DNA of 64,000 nucleotides from NCBI GenBank assembly GCA_026400835.1, contig JAPLOA010000077.1, forward strand, positions 1 to 64,000. Reading direction: 5' to 3'. A model generated the notes under the pieces. That model saw nothing but the letters and a program-made list of their open reading frames with translations, was not told the DNA's origin and did no database searches. Both the position numbers and the translations under genes were made by a program. The stretch comes from Planctomycetales bacterium (GTDB lineage Bacteria > Planctomycetota > Planctomycetia > Planctomycetales > Planctomycetaceae). Positions 17,285 through 26,200 of this stretch are shown one piece after another. Within the stretch, counting starts at the first letter, position 1. Each line of letters begins with the position of its first letter.

Positions 17285-17552
17285 GTCTATGCCGAAAAAG
17301 ACCTGTTGAGGCCGTTATGCACAGGGAAGTGTGCGGAAAATCACAGCAAATATGTCACCACTTCCGGGATTAGCGTCAGGTTCGATCTTGACCGAAAATC
17401 GCAAAACACGCAGAGTCCAGAACGCTGGGCGCCAGAGATCGGCAAGGAGTGCCTGTCCAGTCTGGTTGTTGATTGAGCCCCGCCCTGCCTGTTTCGCTGG
17501 AAACTGATGGGATGCTGACCCCGATTCACCTGCCATGGAAGGATGGTGAAAA
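17285..17552. other. Intergenic region upstream of the HTTM pair
   Basis: About 270 bases between the terminator and the start at 17553. It should contain the promoter of the small secreted protein plus HTTM pair. No conserved box, RNA gene or small ORF with a ribosome site was recognised. Confidence 0.45.
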
Positions 17553-18206
17553 ATGCAGATTCGACGTATGGCCTCCGGCCTGTTTATTCTCGCGTATCTG
17601 ATGTGCCTTGCCTGGGGCGTCGGCGCCCACGCTCTGAAAGTTGGTTTGGCCGGCAATACATCCAGCTATTTCTGTGTCTGGGATATGTTCTGTGGCTGGC
17701 AGGCCTATGACAATCGGACTCGCATCATCGGAGAAGACTCCAACGGAAACTACTACGCCGTTGAAGAGCCGTGGGGGGCCTTCACTCCTTTTGGCAACGT
17801 CGCGCGAGTTCACTATGACGTCAGCAATAACCTGATCTCGCGACACATCAGGAATGTGCTTGACCATTCGCAACATGCCGGGATTGATCGTGTCTATGTG
17901 GTCCAGGAAATCTGGCCCAAGCAGTTCAATGTTCCGGACCAGCTGTGGTCCAATTATTTTCATGAACCCAAAGACAAAACGTCCTATTACAACCTGCGTT
18001 CAATTTGTGATGCCAGCGGGATGCCGGTCGAAAGTTATCCGGATTGGTTTAATGCTCAGACCCTAAACTGCATCGCCGACAATCCGCGACTGCAGCGGGC
18101 CGCTGAACGGGCAACACCATATTACAACACGTTTTTCAATCCGAGTGAGTTGAAGGTACAGCGATCGACGTTTCGGAGTTCTGCCGACGGGCTGAACACA
18201 AACTGA
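17553..18206 (+). CDS. Secreted or membrane-anchored protein of unknown function, paired with HTTM
   Basis: A 217-residue protein with an N-terminal hydrophobic segment (residues ~7-25, LFILAYLMCLAWGVGAHAL) that is either a signal peptide or an anchor. The remainder is rich in aromatic residues (W, Y, F) and has FCVWDMFCGWQAYDNRTRIIGED at ~39-61, DRVYVVQEIWPKQFN and several Asn-rich turns. No catalytic motif is recognised. GGAAGG lies ~11 bases before the ATG. It ends 67 bases before the HTTM gene, same strand. In other genomes HTTM genes often have a small exported companion of this kind, so a joint function is likely, but which one is not known. Confidence 0.75.
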   Translation: MQIRRMASGLFILAYLMCLAWGVGAHALKVGLAGNTSSYFCVWDMFCGWQAYDNRTRIIGEDSNGNYYAVEEPWGAFTPFGNVARVHYDVSNNLISRHIRNVLDHSQHAGIDRVYVVQEIWPKQFNVPDQLWSNYFHEPKDKTSYYNLRSICDASGMPVESYPDWFNAQTLNCIADNPRLQRAAERATPYYNTFFNPSELKVQRSTFRSSADGLNTN

Positions 18207-18273
18207 ATTGATTTTCAGAGATTAGTTCAGACACGGCGACCAGGTTTTGTTCTGTCAGCAGGAGGCTTAGGGC

Positions 18274-19794
18274 ATGAAAACAACAACATCAGGGACCTCA
18301 AGGTTCGGCGGTCTGAAGGCATTCTTCTTCGCAGAGCAGTCACCGTATGGTCTTGCCCTCGTTCGTATGTTTCTGACATCAGTCGCGCTCGTACCGATGA
18401 TTCGCAGGTTTCCGCGCGTGCGTGAACTGTTCTCCTCCGACGGCGCGCCGCAGCAGTTGGCGGAGCTATTCGGACAGGGACGACCACTTCCTGAGCTTCC
18501 TCCGGCATTTGCGGCGGCTCTCTATGGTGTCATGATCTTCGCGCTGATTTGCGGGGTCTTTGGATTCAGAACTCGCATGGCATTCCTGATCGGAGCGCCT
18601 TTGTACCTCTATTTTAACCTGCTGGATGCTGTCAGCACGATGACGAAGTACTCGGTCATGGCTTCGCACATGTTTCTGATGCTGACTCTTTCCAACTGCG
18701 GGTCTGTCTGGTCCATTGATGCCATTCTGCGGCGTTGGAAGGAAGGCCCGGCAGCGACTGCGATCCCTCCGCGATTCCCCGTCTGGCCAGCTCGTCTGAT
18801 TCAGATGTTGTTCTGCTTTGTTTACTTCGGCGCCGCCATTACCAAGATTCAGACTCAGGCATTTTTCAGCGGTGAGCAGATGCGTTACTGGATGCTCAGC
18901 AACTGGAACTATTCCAATCCGTTTGGTGAAGTGCTTGCCATGTGGAGACCGGTGCTTTTGGCCTGTGGATACTTTACCGTTGTCTGGGAGATCACCTTCC
19001 CGTTTCTCGCCTGGCGTCCGGCAGGACGCTACTTTGCACTGGGGGTCGGTATCCTGTTTCATATAATGACATGGCTCACTTTAGGCCTCTACATTTTTCC
19101 GCTGATCTGTATCAGTGGCTATTTGTCGTTTCTGATGGAAGATGACATCGTAGCCATTCGACGTTTTGCACACCGGCTTCGTATTCCCACATCACTGCTT
19201 GGATTCCCTCGATTCGCGATCGCTCGAATGATTGAATTGCGTCCGCAATCTGTGCCCTCATCAATTCTGTGGATTGGCCTCGCTGTTGTAGTGGCGGTTG
19301 CATCAGCAGAAGCGGATTATCGCATTGATATCTACGGAATTCGCAGAAACAATGGGCCGCTGGCTCTGCAAAAGATCGACAGCCGTGAAGCTCTGGCAAT
19401 GATCAATAATCCGAAGCCACTTCGCGAGAAGGATAAGTTCTTCTCGTTCGATATTGGAAACATGATGGTCGGTGGGCAACTTGGTAATCGACGAGACACG
19501 TTTAAATTTGGCGATACGATCATCGCTCATTGCAACATTAATCCACCTCACGAAGACATGTGGGTTGATTGCGTTGTCGAAGATTCGGATGGTCGAATCG
19601 TTGACAGTTCAGGACAGTATGTGACTCGCGAACAGCTCTTCGCTAACTTCAATTACGATGCCGGCAACAAGCTTGTCGCTGGCGAATACTGGATGGTGCT
19701 GAAAAGCTCCGGCAATGAGGTTGCCCGCCGACCTTTCACGCTGTCCGGAGAGTCCCGGGCACTTCCTGAGATGAGAGACTTTATGACGAATTAG
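18274..19794 (+). CDS. HTTM (horizontally transferred transmembrane) domain protein
   Basis: A 506-residue membrane protein of the HTTM family, which is distantly related to vitamin K-dependent gamma-carboxylase. Several hydrophobic helices are seen: ~20-40 (YGLALVRMFLTSVALVPM), ~75-95, ~100-115, ~125-140, ~170-190 (LIQMLFCFVYFGAAITKIQ), ~230-250, ~255-275 and ~335-350. The segments FFFAEQSPYGLALVRM, MASHMFLMLTLSNCGSVWSIDA, QMLFCFVYFGAAITKIQ and WEITFPFLAW are family-typical. A soluble C-terminal ~150 residues follows the last helix and is probably periplasmic. Whether the family has carboxylase activity is not settled. GGAGG lies 8 bases before the ATG. It forms a likely operon with the secreted protein at 17553-18206. 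Confidence 0.9.
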   Translation: MKTTTSGTSRFGGLKAFFFAEQSPYGLALVRMFLTSVALVPMIRRFPRVRELFSSDGAPQQLAELFGQGRPLPELPPAFAAALYGVMIFALICGVFGFRTRMAFLIGAPLYLYFNLLDAVSTMTKYSVMASHMFLMLTLSNCGSVWSIDAILRRWKEGPAATAIPPRFPVWPARLIQMLFCFVYFGAAITKIQTQAFFSGEQMRYWMLSNWNYSNPFGEVLAMWRPVLLACGYFTVVWEITFPFLAWRPAGRYFALGVGILFHIMTWLTLGLYIFPLICISGYLSFLMEDDIVAIRRFAHRLRIPTSLLGFPRFAIARMIELRPQSVPSSILWIGLAVVVAVASAEADYRIDIYGIRRNNGPLALQKIDSREALAMINNPKPLREKDKFFSFDIGNMMVGGQLGNRRDTFKFGDTIIAHCNINPPHEDMWVDCVVEDSDGRIVDSSGQYVTREQLFANFNYDAGNKLVAGEYWMVLKSSGNEVARRPFTLSGESRALPEMRDFMTN

Positions 19795-20042
19795 GCGGTC
19801 CTGATTCCGCAAGGGCCCCCTGAAAAGCCATCTCCTGCAGATTCAACGCAAAGACCTTTGTGCGTTACTGAATTTGGTGCTGGTTTTCTCACCCAACATG
19901 CCGAATGATCAGCACGTTGGCGGACGCAAATATTTTCAGGCGAACGCCAGCCGAACAATCTGGCAATTCATTGGGGGCATCGATGCAGGCTACGGGAATT
20001 AGAACGCTTCGGGCAATCGATGCCTCGTTATCCTGAACCGTT

Positions 20043-20059
20043 CCATTCGCTGCGAATGG
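20043..20059. repeat. 17-nt perfect palindrome between convergent genes
   Basis: CCATTCGC-T-GCGAATGG, a perfect inverted repeat with a one-base centre. It lies 30 bases from the end of the FadL-type gene and 249 bases after the HTTM gene stop. No T-run is present on either side, so its role as a shared transcription end is only possible. Confidence 0.4.
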
Positions 20060-20088
20060 TGGTCGTCTCCAGGATGAGGGTTAGCTTC

Positions 20089-21408
20089 TCAAAACGTCAC
20101 GGTTGCACCCAGTAGAAGTGAGTCTGCCGATGCACTGGAGGTCACGTTGGTGCCGGGAATCGGGCCGGCTGGCGACTGAATCGGCCCACTGATCGTGTTT
20201 TCGAAGTAGTGCGAATAGGCAAACGAGATTGTCAGTCGGGATGTTACATCGTAAGAAGCCCCAAGGTACGCACCATGTTGAATGATCAATGGTGACCCGA
20301 CATTGTAGAAAGTATTCTCTTCATCGATGGGATTGGTGTTGAAGGAATAGCCAAGTCGCATCGAAGCGGCGTCAGTGACCTGGTACTGAGATCCCAACGA
20401 AATGGCATAAATGTCATTCCAGCCAAGACCGGAGATTGCACCCGCCGGTGTAAACCCTGTACTGGAGTAGCCCCGCGTATTCGAATAGTTCAGATAGCGA
20501 CCATCGACTGCCAGAAGCCATTTTTCAAACCCTGTAAAAGCTGTTCCGACAGAGATGATCATCGGAGCATCCAGCCCATACTGTATTTGACGCGGTGCTC
20601 CGATCTGGTCGCGCGAGTTGTACTCAAAGTCCTTAAACCATTGTGTACTCTTAAATGAGGCTCCATATTGCCAGTCCGAATCGGTCACGTAAAAAGCACC
20701 AATTTGAAAGCCAGCCCCCCACTGAAATTCGCCATGGTTCATTGGAGGGTATGTTGGGAATGGACCTCCACCGGCATTATCCGGTGCAGCGAGAATACCA
20801 GGATCGGCCGTCAAAGCTGCCAGGTTAACAATCGGAGAAAAGCCAATCGAAAGATTATCCGAAGCCTGATAAGCAACAGTGGGTATGACCTGCATCATCT
20901 GATACTGAGTGAAAATGGGACCGACTCCCAAACCATTTGGAAGCGGAGGAGTCAACATCGGATTGTCAGCACTGCCAGCGTAGTTTACTCCGAAGCCTCC
21001 GACGGCCAGCATTCCCAGACCGTACGAGAAATCCGAGCCCTCTGGGTTCAGAACCACACCAAACTCTGGCAATGGAAACACACCTGTATCACTGTCCGTG
21101 GAGCCGGAGACCGTTGCTGCAGGAAATCCGGGCGCAAAACTGCCTGCATTGACAGTCGATGCAAGAGTTGAATGAGGAAACAACAATTCCAGTCCGAAAT
21201 CCATTGACGATGGCAAGGCAGAAATCGTTGCTGGATTCCATTGGAATGCGCCCAGCGTATCGACCGGGGCCGCCGTTGTCGTGCCAGCCATTGAACGGCT
21301 TACAGGACCGACACCATTCAGTGTTGCCCCAAACTGGGCGTGGACTGCGTTTTGGCTCAGCAGCAGAAGCACCAGCGAGGCCACGACATGAAGGCAGTGT
21401 TTGCTCAT
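20089..21408 (-). CDS. FadL/TodX (OMPP1)-family outer-membrane protein
   Basis: A 439-residue outer-membrane beta-barrel likely to move hydrophobic compounds, such as fatty acids or hydrocarbons, across the outer membrane. The signal peptide is MSKHCLHVVASLVLLLLSQNAVHAQ. The mature N-terminus has the FadL-style plug region ending in GAFQWNPATIS (~55-65), where the NPA turn is the family hallmark. The rest alternates short amphipathic strands typical of a 14-strand barrel (SFAYSHYFENTI, SLSIGFSPIVNL-type segments), and the last residue is Phe (VTF), the usual C-terminal insertion signal for outer-membrane proteins. It stands alone. The presence of a true barrel protein supports a diderm envelope with a functional BAM pathway. 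The substrate cannot be told. Confidence 0.88.
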   Translation of the reverse strand: MSKHCLHVVASLVLLLLSQNAVHAQFGATLNGVGPVSRSMAGTTTAAPVDTLGAFQWNPATISALPSSMDFGLELLFPHSTLASTVNAGSFAPGFPAATVSGSTDSDTGVFPLPEFGVVLNPEGSDFSYGLGMLAVGGFGVNYAGSADNPMLTPPLPNGLGVGPIFTQYQMMQVIPTVAYQASDNLSIGFSPIVNLAALTADPGILAAPDNAGGGPFPTYPPMNHGEFQWGAGFQIGAFYVTDSDWQYGASFKSTQWFKDFEYNSRDQIGAPRQIQYGLDAPMIISVGTAFTGFEKWLLAVDGRYLNYSNTRGYSSTGFTPAGAISGLGWNDIYAISLGSQYQVTDAASMRLGYSFNTNPIDEENTFYNVGSPLIIQHGAYLGASYDVTSRLTISFAYSHYFENTISGPIQSPAGPIPGTNVTSSASADSLLLGATVTF

Positions 21409-21629
21409 TTTGCGTCCCTGTGCAGACTGTCGATGAAGGCATCCAGAGATCTACGAACCTGTTGAACGGAGAACATGTATCTGGCGAGGTCTGCATGCAT
21501 TCGGTCATATCGACAAATCCGCTGGATACGTGCTTGCCAATCAGTTAGCCAACACCCAAAATTAGCCAAGTTCGGGAAAACGATCCCGCTCAATGTGAGT
21601 GTTTACATGCGCTTATTGCGCAATCTGCG

Positions 21630-23003
21630 TCACGGACGGGCGATCGAGAATGAATACGTCTCCAGAACCGGATCAGGATCATCAAGGTAAGAACCTGCGG
21701 AAATCGTTTCCACAATGCCGAATCCCGCAGATTCAAGCAGTTCTGCGGGATTGTCTGTACCAAAAATGAAAGACTCGCCTAAAGAATCCATTCCCTCAAG
21801 AAAGCTAAGGATTCGTTGATCGTTTGTTCGGCGAGTGACGACTTTGGGCTCGACGAAGTCTGTCCACAAGCAGCTGAGCGGGTGCTGCATGAGTTCTCGA
21901 AAAGACTTGTAGAGTCGCAGATTCTCGACCTCCGAAAAATACATCGAGCAGCCTTCGAAGATAATGGCCGTTGGGACTGTGGGGTCGAATCGTTCATGTT
22001 CACCAATAATTTTTGTCAGATCTTGCGTCTTGAAGTCCGCCGTCAACATCACTCTTTGATGCCTGTAATCCTCCTGCAGCAACTTAGTGACACGCTCCCG
22101 CTCGGCGATCATTTCGGGCAAATCGATTTCAAAAAAGGTCACGTGCGGATGGCTGGATGCATGCTTAATAGATCGCATATCTAATCCAGCCCCGGCCAGC
22201 ACCACCTGGCGGAGACCTGGCACCTGCTGAATCATTTCATCAATATGCTGGGAACGCGTCAGAACCATATCGTTCAGCTGCGGCAGAATCGAATTCAGAT
22301 GGTCTGCCAAAAGGTGCCCGTGCGGTCCAGCTGCAAATCCGGCGTGGGGACAATGTGACCGGAGTTTTGCGCGTGCTGACGATTTTCCTCGAACGCCTGC
22401 GATCATTCGAGCTGATGCCTTGAGTTTGTGGTTGAACAGCGTTGAGCGAGATGGTTGCGGAGCGGCAGGCGTTAACTGGATCGTAGGCTGTGCGAAGTAT
22501 TTCATCTCAGCTTCAGCGGCCAATTCACCGTTGGAATAGCACCGTACCTGCAACGTCACCAGCACGCGATTGCCCCGGAAGTACCGCTGTTTCACTTCCT
22601 CTGCCTGAACAGGATCGATTTCACAGATGCCAGTGAGATGACCAGTGCTCGGGCATTTGTAGCGGACATTCATTCCCGCCAGCCAGAGTGAAGCTGAAAC
22701 ATCGTTGCGGCAGGCGTGAATGCCGGCAAGTGGCACTCCGCGCAGCAAAGTTGCCAATGCCATGCCGCCGGTATAGTCGGCCGAAAGTGAGATTAACGCC
22801 GCCTGATGTGTGCCGTGCTGATTAGTTGTTTCTTTATTGAGGGGCAGCAAAGTCTCACAGAATCCTTCTCTGACACTTTTAATCTGCCAGTCACATCGAT
22901 CCAGTACCGGGATGGATGTCCGCAGAAGGCTGGTCATCAGTTCGGGATTCATTCGATCGCGGTAATCTTGTTCCCATGAAACTTCAAGCTGCTGCATAGC
23001 CAT
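21630..23003 (-). CDS. Hotdog (DUF4442-like) domain fused to an LCM-type methyltransferase
   Basis: A 457-residue cytoplasmic protein with two parts. Residues ~20-170 resemble a DUF4442/YiiD-C hotdog thioesterase-like domain: NQHGTHQAALISLSADYTGGMAL is the usual central helix region, followed by strands RYFRGNRVLVTLQVRCYSNGELAAEAEMKYF. Residues ~195-457 look like a leucine carboxyl methyltransferase (PPM1/LCM) domain: QVVLAGAGLDMRS for the SAM-binding GxGxDxR, FFEIDLPEMIAERERV for motif II, and IFEGCSMYFSEVENL for the 'ytEGllmYl' motif. LCM-family bacterial proteins often methylate carboxyl groups in natural-product synthesis; thioesterase-like hotdogs handle acyl-CoA or acyl-ACP. Joined, they might release an acyl group and O-methylate it, but this is inference. 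I know of no named family with this order. Confidence 0.75.
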   Translation of the reverse strand: MAMQQLEVSWEQDYRDRMNPELMTSLLRTSIPVLDRCDWQIKSVREGFCETLLPLNKETTNQHGTHQAALISLSADYTGGMALATLLRGVPLAGIHACRNDVSASLWLAGMNVRYKCPSTGHLTGICEIDPVQAEEVKQRYFRGNRVLVTLQVRCYSNGELAAEAEMKYFAQPTIQLTPAAPQPSRSTLFNHKLKASARMIAGVRGKSSARAKLRSHCPHAGFAAGPHGHLLADHLNSILPQLNDMVLTRSQHIDEMIQQVPGLRQVVLAGAGLDMRSIKHASSHPHVTFFEIDLPEMIAERERVTKLLQEDYRHQRVMLTADFKTQDLTKIIGEHERFDPTVPTAIIFEGCSMYFSEVENLRLYKSFRELMQHPLSCLWTDFVEPKVVTRRTNDQRILSFLEGMDSLGESFIFGTDNPAELLESAGFGIVETISAGSYLDDPDPVLETYSFSIARP

Positions 23004-23256
23004 TGCTGTATCCTGCGATGACGGTTGAACGAAATGGACCGTCTCGCACGATAGTGCTGCATTTCCAGAATCTCAATGGGGAGGTCGGACGCCTTTTCAT
23101 ACGGCCTTGGCAGCAGCTTGCGATGTATGCTCGGTTTCCTCCACCTACGTGCGAGCAGTCGCGAAGGGCAGGCAAAATGTGCGGTAGAGTGTGGGTTGGC
23201 GCGGTAGTATTTTCTGGTTTTCACGTCTTCGGCAGATTCTTTAAAGTTAGCCTGAA

Positions 23257-26200
23257 TCAATTACCGGGCGGGACTGCTGAAGTAGCCCCGCGGCGCAGTA
23301 CCCTGGTGATTGCTGTGAGCTCGGTCGCAACAAGTCTGGCTCCAACAGAATCCTTTTCTTTGGCAAAGTCCTGAATGGCAATACCCATATTGGTGTAGTT
23401 CATCAGGCCGACCGTTCCTCCCGTCCCCTTAATCCAGTGTCCGATCTGAGACAATCGCTGCCAGTCCAAAGCGGAGATGGCCGAATGAATCTCCGGGAGA
23501 GTGCTTTCGACCTTGGACAAAAATCGCAAAGCAAAATCGCGAAACACGGGATCTGTTGGCAATTGGGGCTCGGGGCGCGGAGTTATCTCCTCCACGATCG
23601 CAGCACAGACGGGGGCCGGGGCCGGGTGGCGGTAAGCGGCGACTTTATTTTCAGTCATCGTCTTCACTGAAGGAACGATCTTATCGACAGGTCGCCCGAG
23701 TTGCATGGCGACGCTTTCCAGCAGGCTGGCCATCGAGATTGGCTTAGTCAGATAGCCTGAGCATCCAGCCTGATGACACTTTCGCTGATCTTCCTCCATC
23801 CCGTTGGCGGTAATAGCGACGATGGGCAATGTTATCCCGGATGATCTCAATTCCCGAGTCGCGGTGTAGCCATCCATCACTGGCATCTGCATATCCATCA
23901 GCACCAGATCAAATTTCTCACGTTGAAGGAGATCGACGGCTTCCTGTCCATCACACGCAAAGCTGCACTCAGCATGAGCTCTGCGCAGGACCATCGCGAA
24001 TAATTCTCGGTTTGCCTCAACGTCATCGACAATGAGAATTCGGCAGCCTCTCAGATTCGCGACGGTGCGACCCGTTGAAATCGGAGACGTCAGTGAAGCT
24101 TCCGCCTCTGCAGCATTGAGCATGCGAACGTCGCTCAGAGATCCTGTAGTAATTGTCACGGTAAAGGTGCTTCCGCCCCCCAGTTCACTGGTCAATTCAA
24201 TTCCACCGCCAAGGGCCTCTGCCAGCTGGCGACTAATAGGCAATCCCAGGCCTGTGCCTCCGAATCTCCTGACAACAGTAGCGTCCGCCTGCTTGAACGG
24301 TTCAAACACATCCTTCATTGCGGAGGGAGCAATTCCCGGCCCGGTATCCTGAATTTTGATTATTAACTGTCTGTTCATCTCATCGATTTCAACAAACAGA
24401 TCGACACTTCCTGTCGTCGTAAACTTGATGGCATTTCCAATAAGGTTGGTCAGGATCTGCCGCAGCCGGGTGGGATCTGTGAGAATCGTTGCGGGAATCT
24501 GGTTGAGGACTCTCAGCGTCAACTTGAGATTCTTGTCGATCGCTCGTGACTGAAGTGAGGAGAGGACGTCATGCAACAGTGCATAGGGAGCGACCTGAAT
24601 TGATTCAGTCGTCAGTTGTCCGGCTTCAATTTTTGACAGATCGAGCAGATCATTCAGCAGGCGATGCAGGTGATTACCATTGCTAAGTACGCGATTCAAA
24701 TAAGCATTTTGCTCTGGCAGGAGCGGCATATCTCCGTTCAGCAATAGCTCTGTGAATCCGAGGACCGCTCCGATAGGTGTGCGAATCTCGTGACTCATAT
24801 GTGCCAAAAAGTCACTCTTTGCTCGACTCGCCTGTTCGGCGGCATCGCGGGCGGCAGCCAGCTGGGTCTGAGCTTTTCGCAGATTGTCGGCCGTTTCCAG
24901 CAGCTCGGCAGAACGAGCCTCGACAATGGCCGTGCGTTCTTCAACAATGTTTTCAAGGTTGGCGTTAAGTTCCTGAAGATTTTGAAATCCCGCTGCGTTT
25001 TCAAGAGCCGCGCCGGCAATCGCAGTAAGGTACCTTGCAATGCGCAACTCGTTAGCGCCGAACAAGTCACGCACTTCTGAGTTCCCTATCACGAGGCACG
25101 AGGTCACTCTCGAACGCACGATGATAGGGCACACAAGCAAAGAGCGAAATTCCATCCCTGAGTTAGCCGTCACGGCATCCAAAGACTTGATTGCCGTCAA
25201 CGCAGTGGACTTTATAGACTCGCTGTTAGTGACTGGCTGACCGAGATCGTCCAGTCGCACGACCTCACAGTGAATACTCCGCAGCAGCCTCCTGGCAGCT
25301 TCCACGGCTGTCGCTGCGATTGTTGCGGGATCATTGGCCACCGCAATCTGACGGCCGGATTCCAGCAAGGAGTCGAAGCGATCCACAAGCGATACTGAGG
25401 AAAACATTCGTTGCGGAAGTTGTTCACTACGAAATGCCGCGTGTTGTCGTTCCGCATTCTCCAGTGCTGATTCTGCCTGGCGATATCCCAGTTCGACTCG
25501 AATTTTCTGAAGGAGCAATTCGCTCTGAATGACTTCGTATTCCGCCTTTTGTCGTTGTGCAATTCGAATACTCTTTTTCAAAAGCAGAACTGCCAGACGA
25601 TTTCGGTTCCGAAAAATCTGAGACCACGCATACTCCCTAAGAGCGTGAGGGAGTTCATTGCGGAATCGAAGAGCAATCAGCACAGATCGCAATGCTGCCC
25701 GGCGATGCTCACGGATAATCCCGCGACGCGGGCGGCGCGTCAATGGTGAGTTGCCTTCCAGATAAGACCGTAGCGCGGTTGCTTTCCACGCGTATAGCGG
25801 CGACGTGTATGTATTGGAAATCCCTGCGCCTGCGGCTGCCAGAATGCCCTGCTCAAGTATCTCAGAGGCGTCTTCGAACCGTCCTTCTGAGATCAGACAG
25901 ATGCCTTTCGCCAGCAGGACATGGGCCTGTCCCTGCACATCAGCCCGCGGACGGTCCAGTTCACATTGCAGGATTGCGGGAGGTACGTCACCATTGCTCG
26001 CGCGAGCCCAGACCTCAATAATGTTTCCACATACCTGGTAATCGCCCACTGCGAGTCCTGAGTCATAGGCTTCCCGCGAAAGCTGCACAGCCTCTGTAAA
26101 CCGTCCCAGACGATACAAAGATGCCGCGACCTGATACTGAGCAATATGCTTTTCCCAGAAGTCGCCAGCCCGTTCAAGAATTCGGACGCTCCGACGGCCA

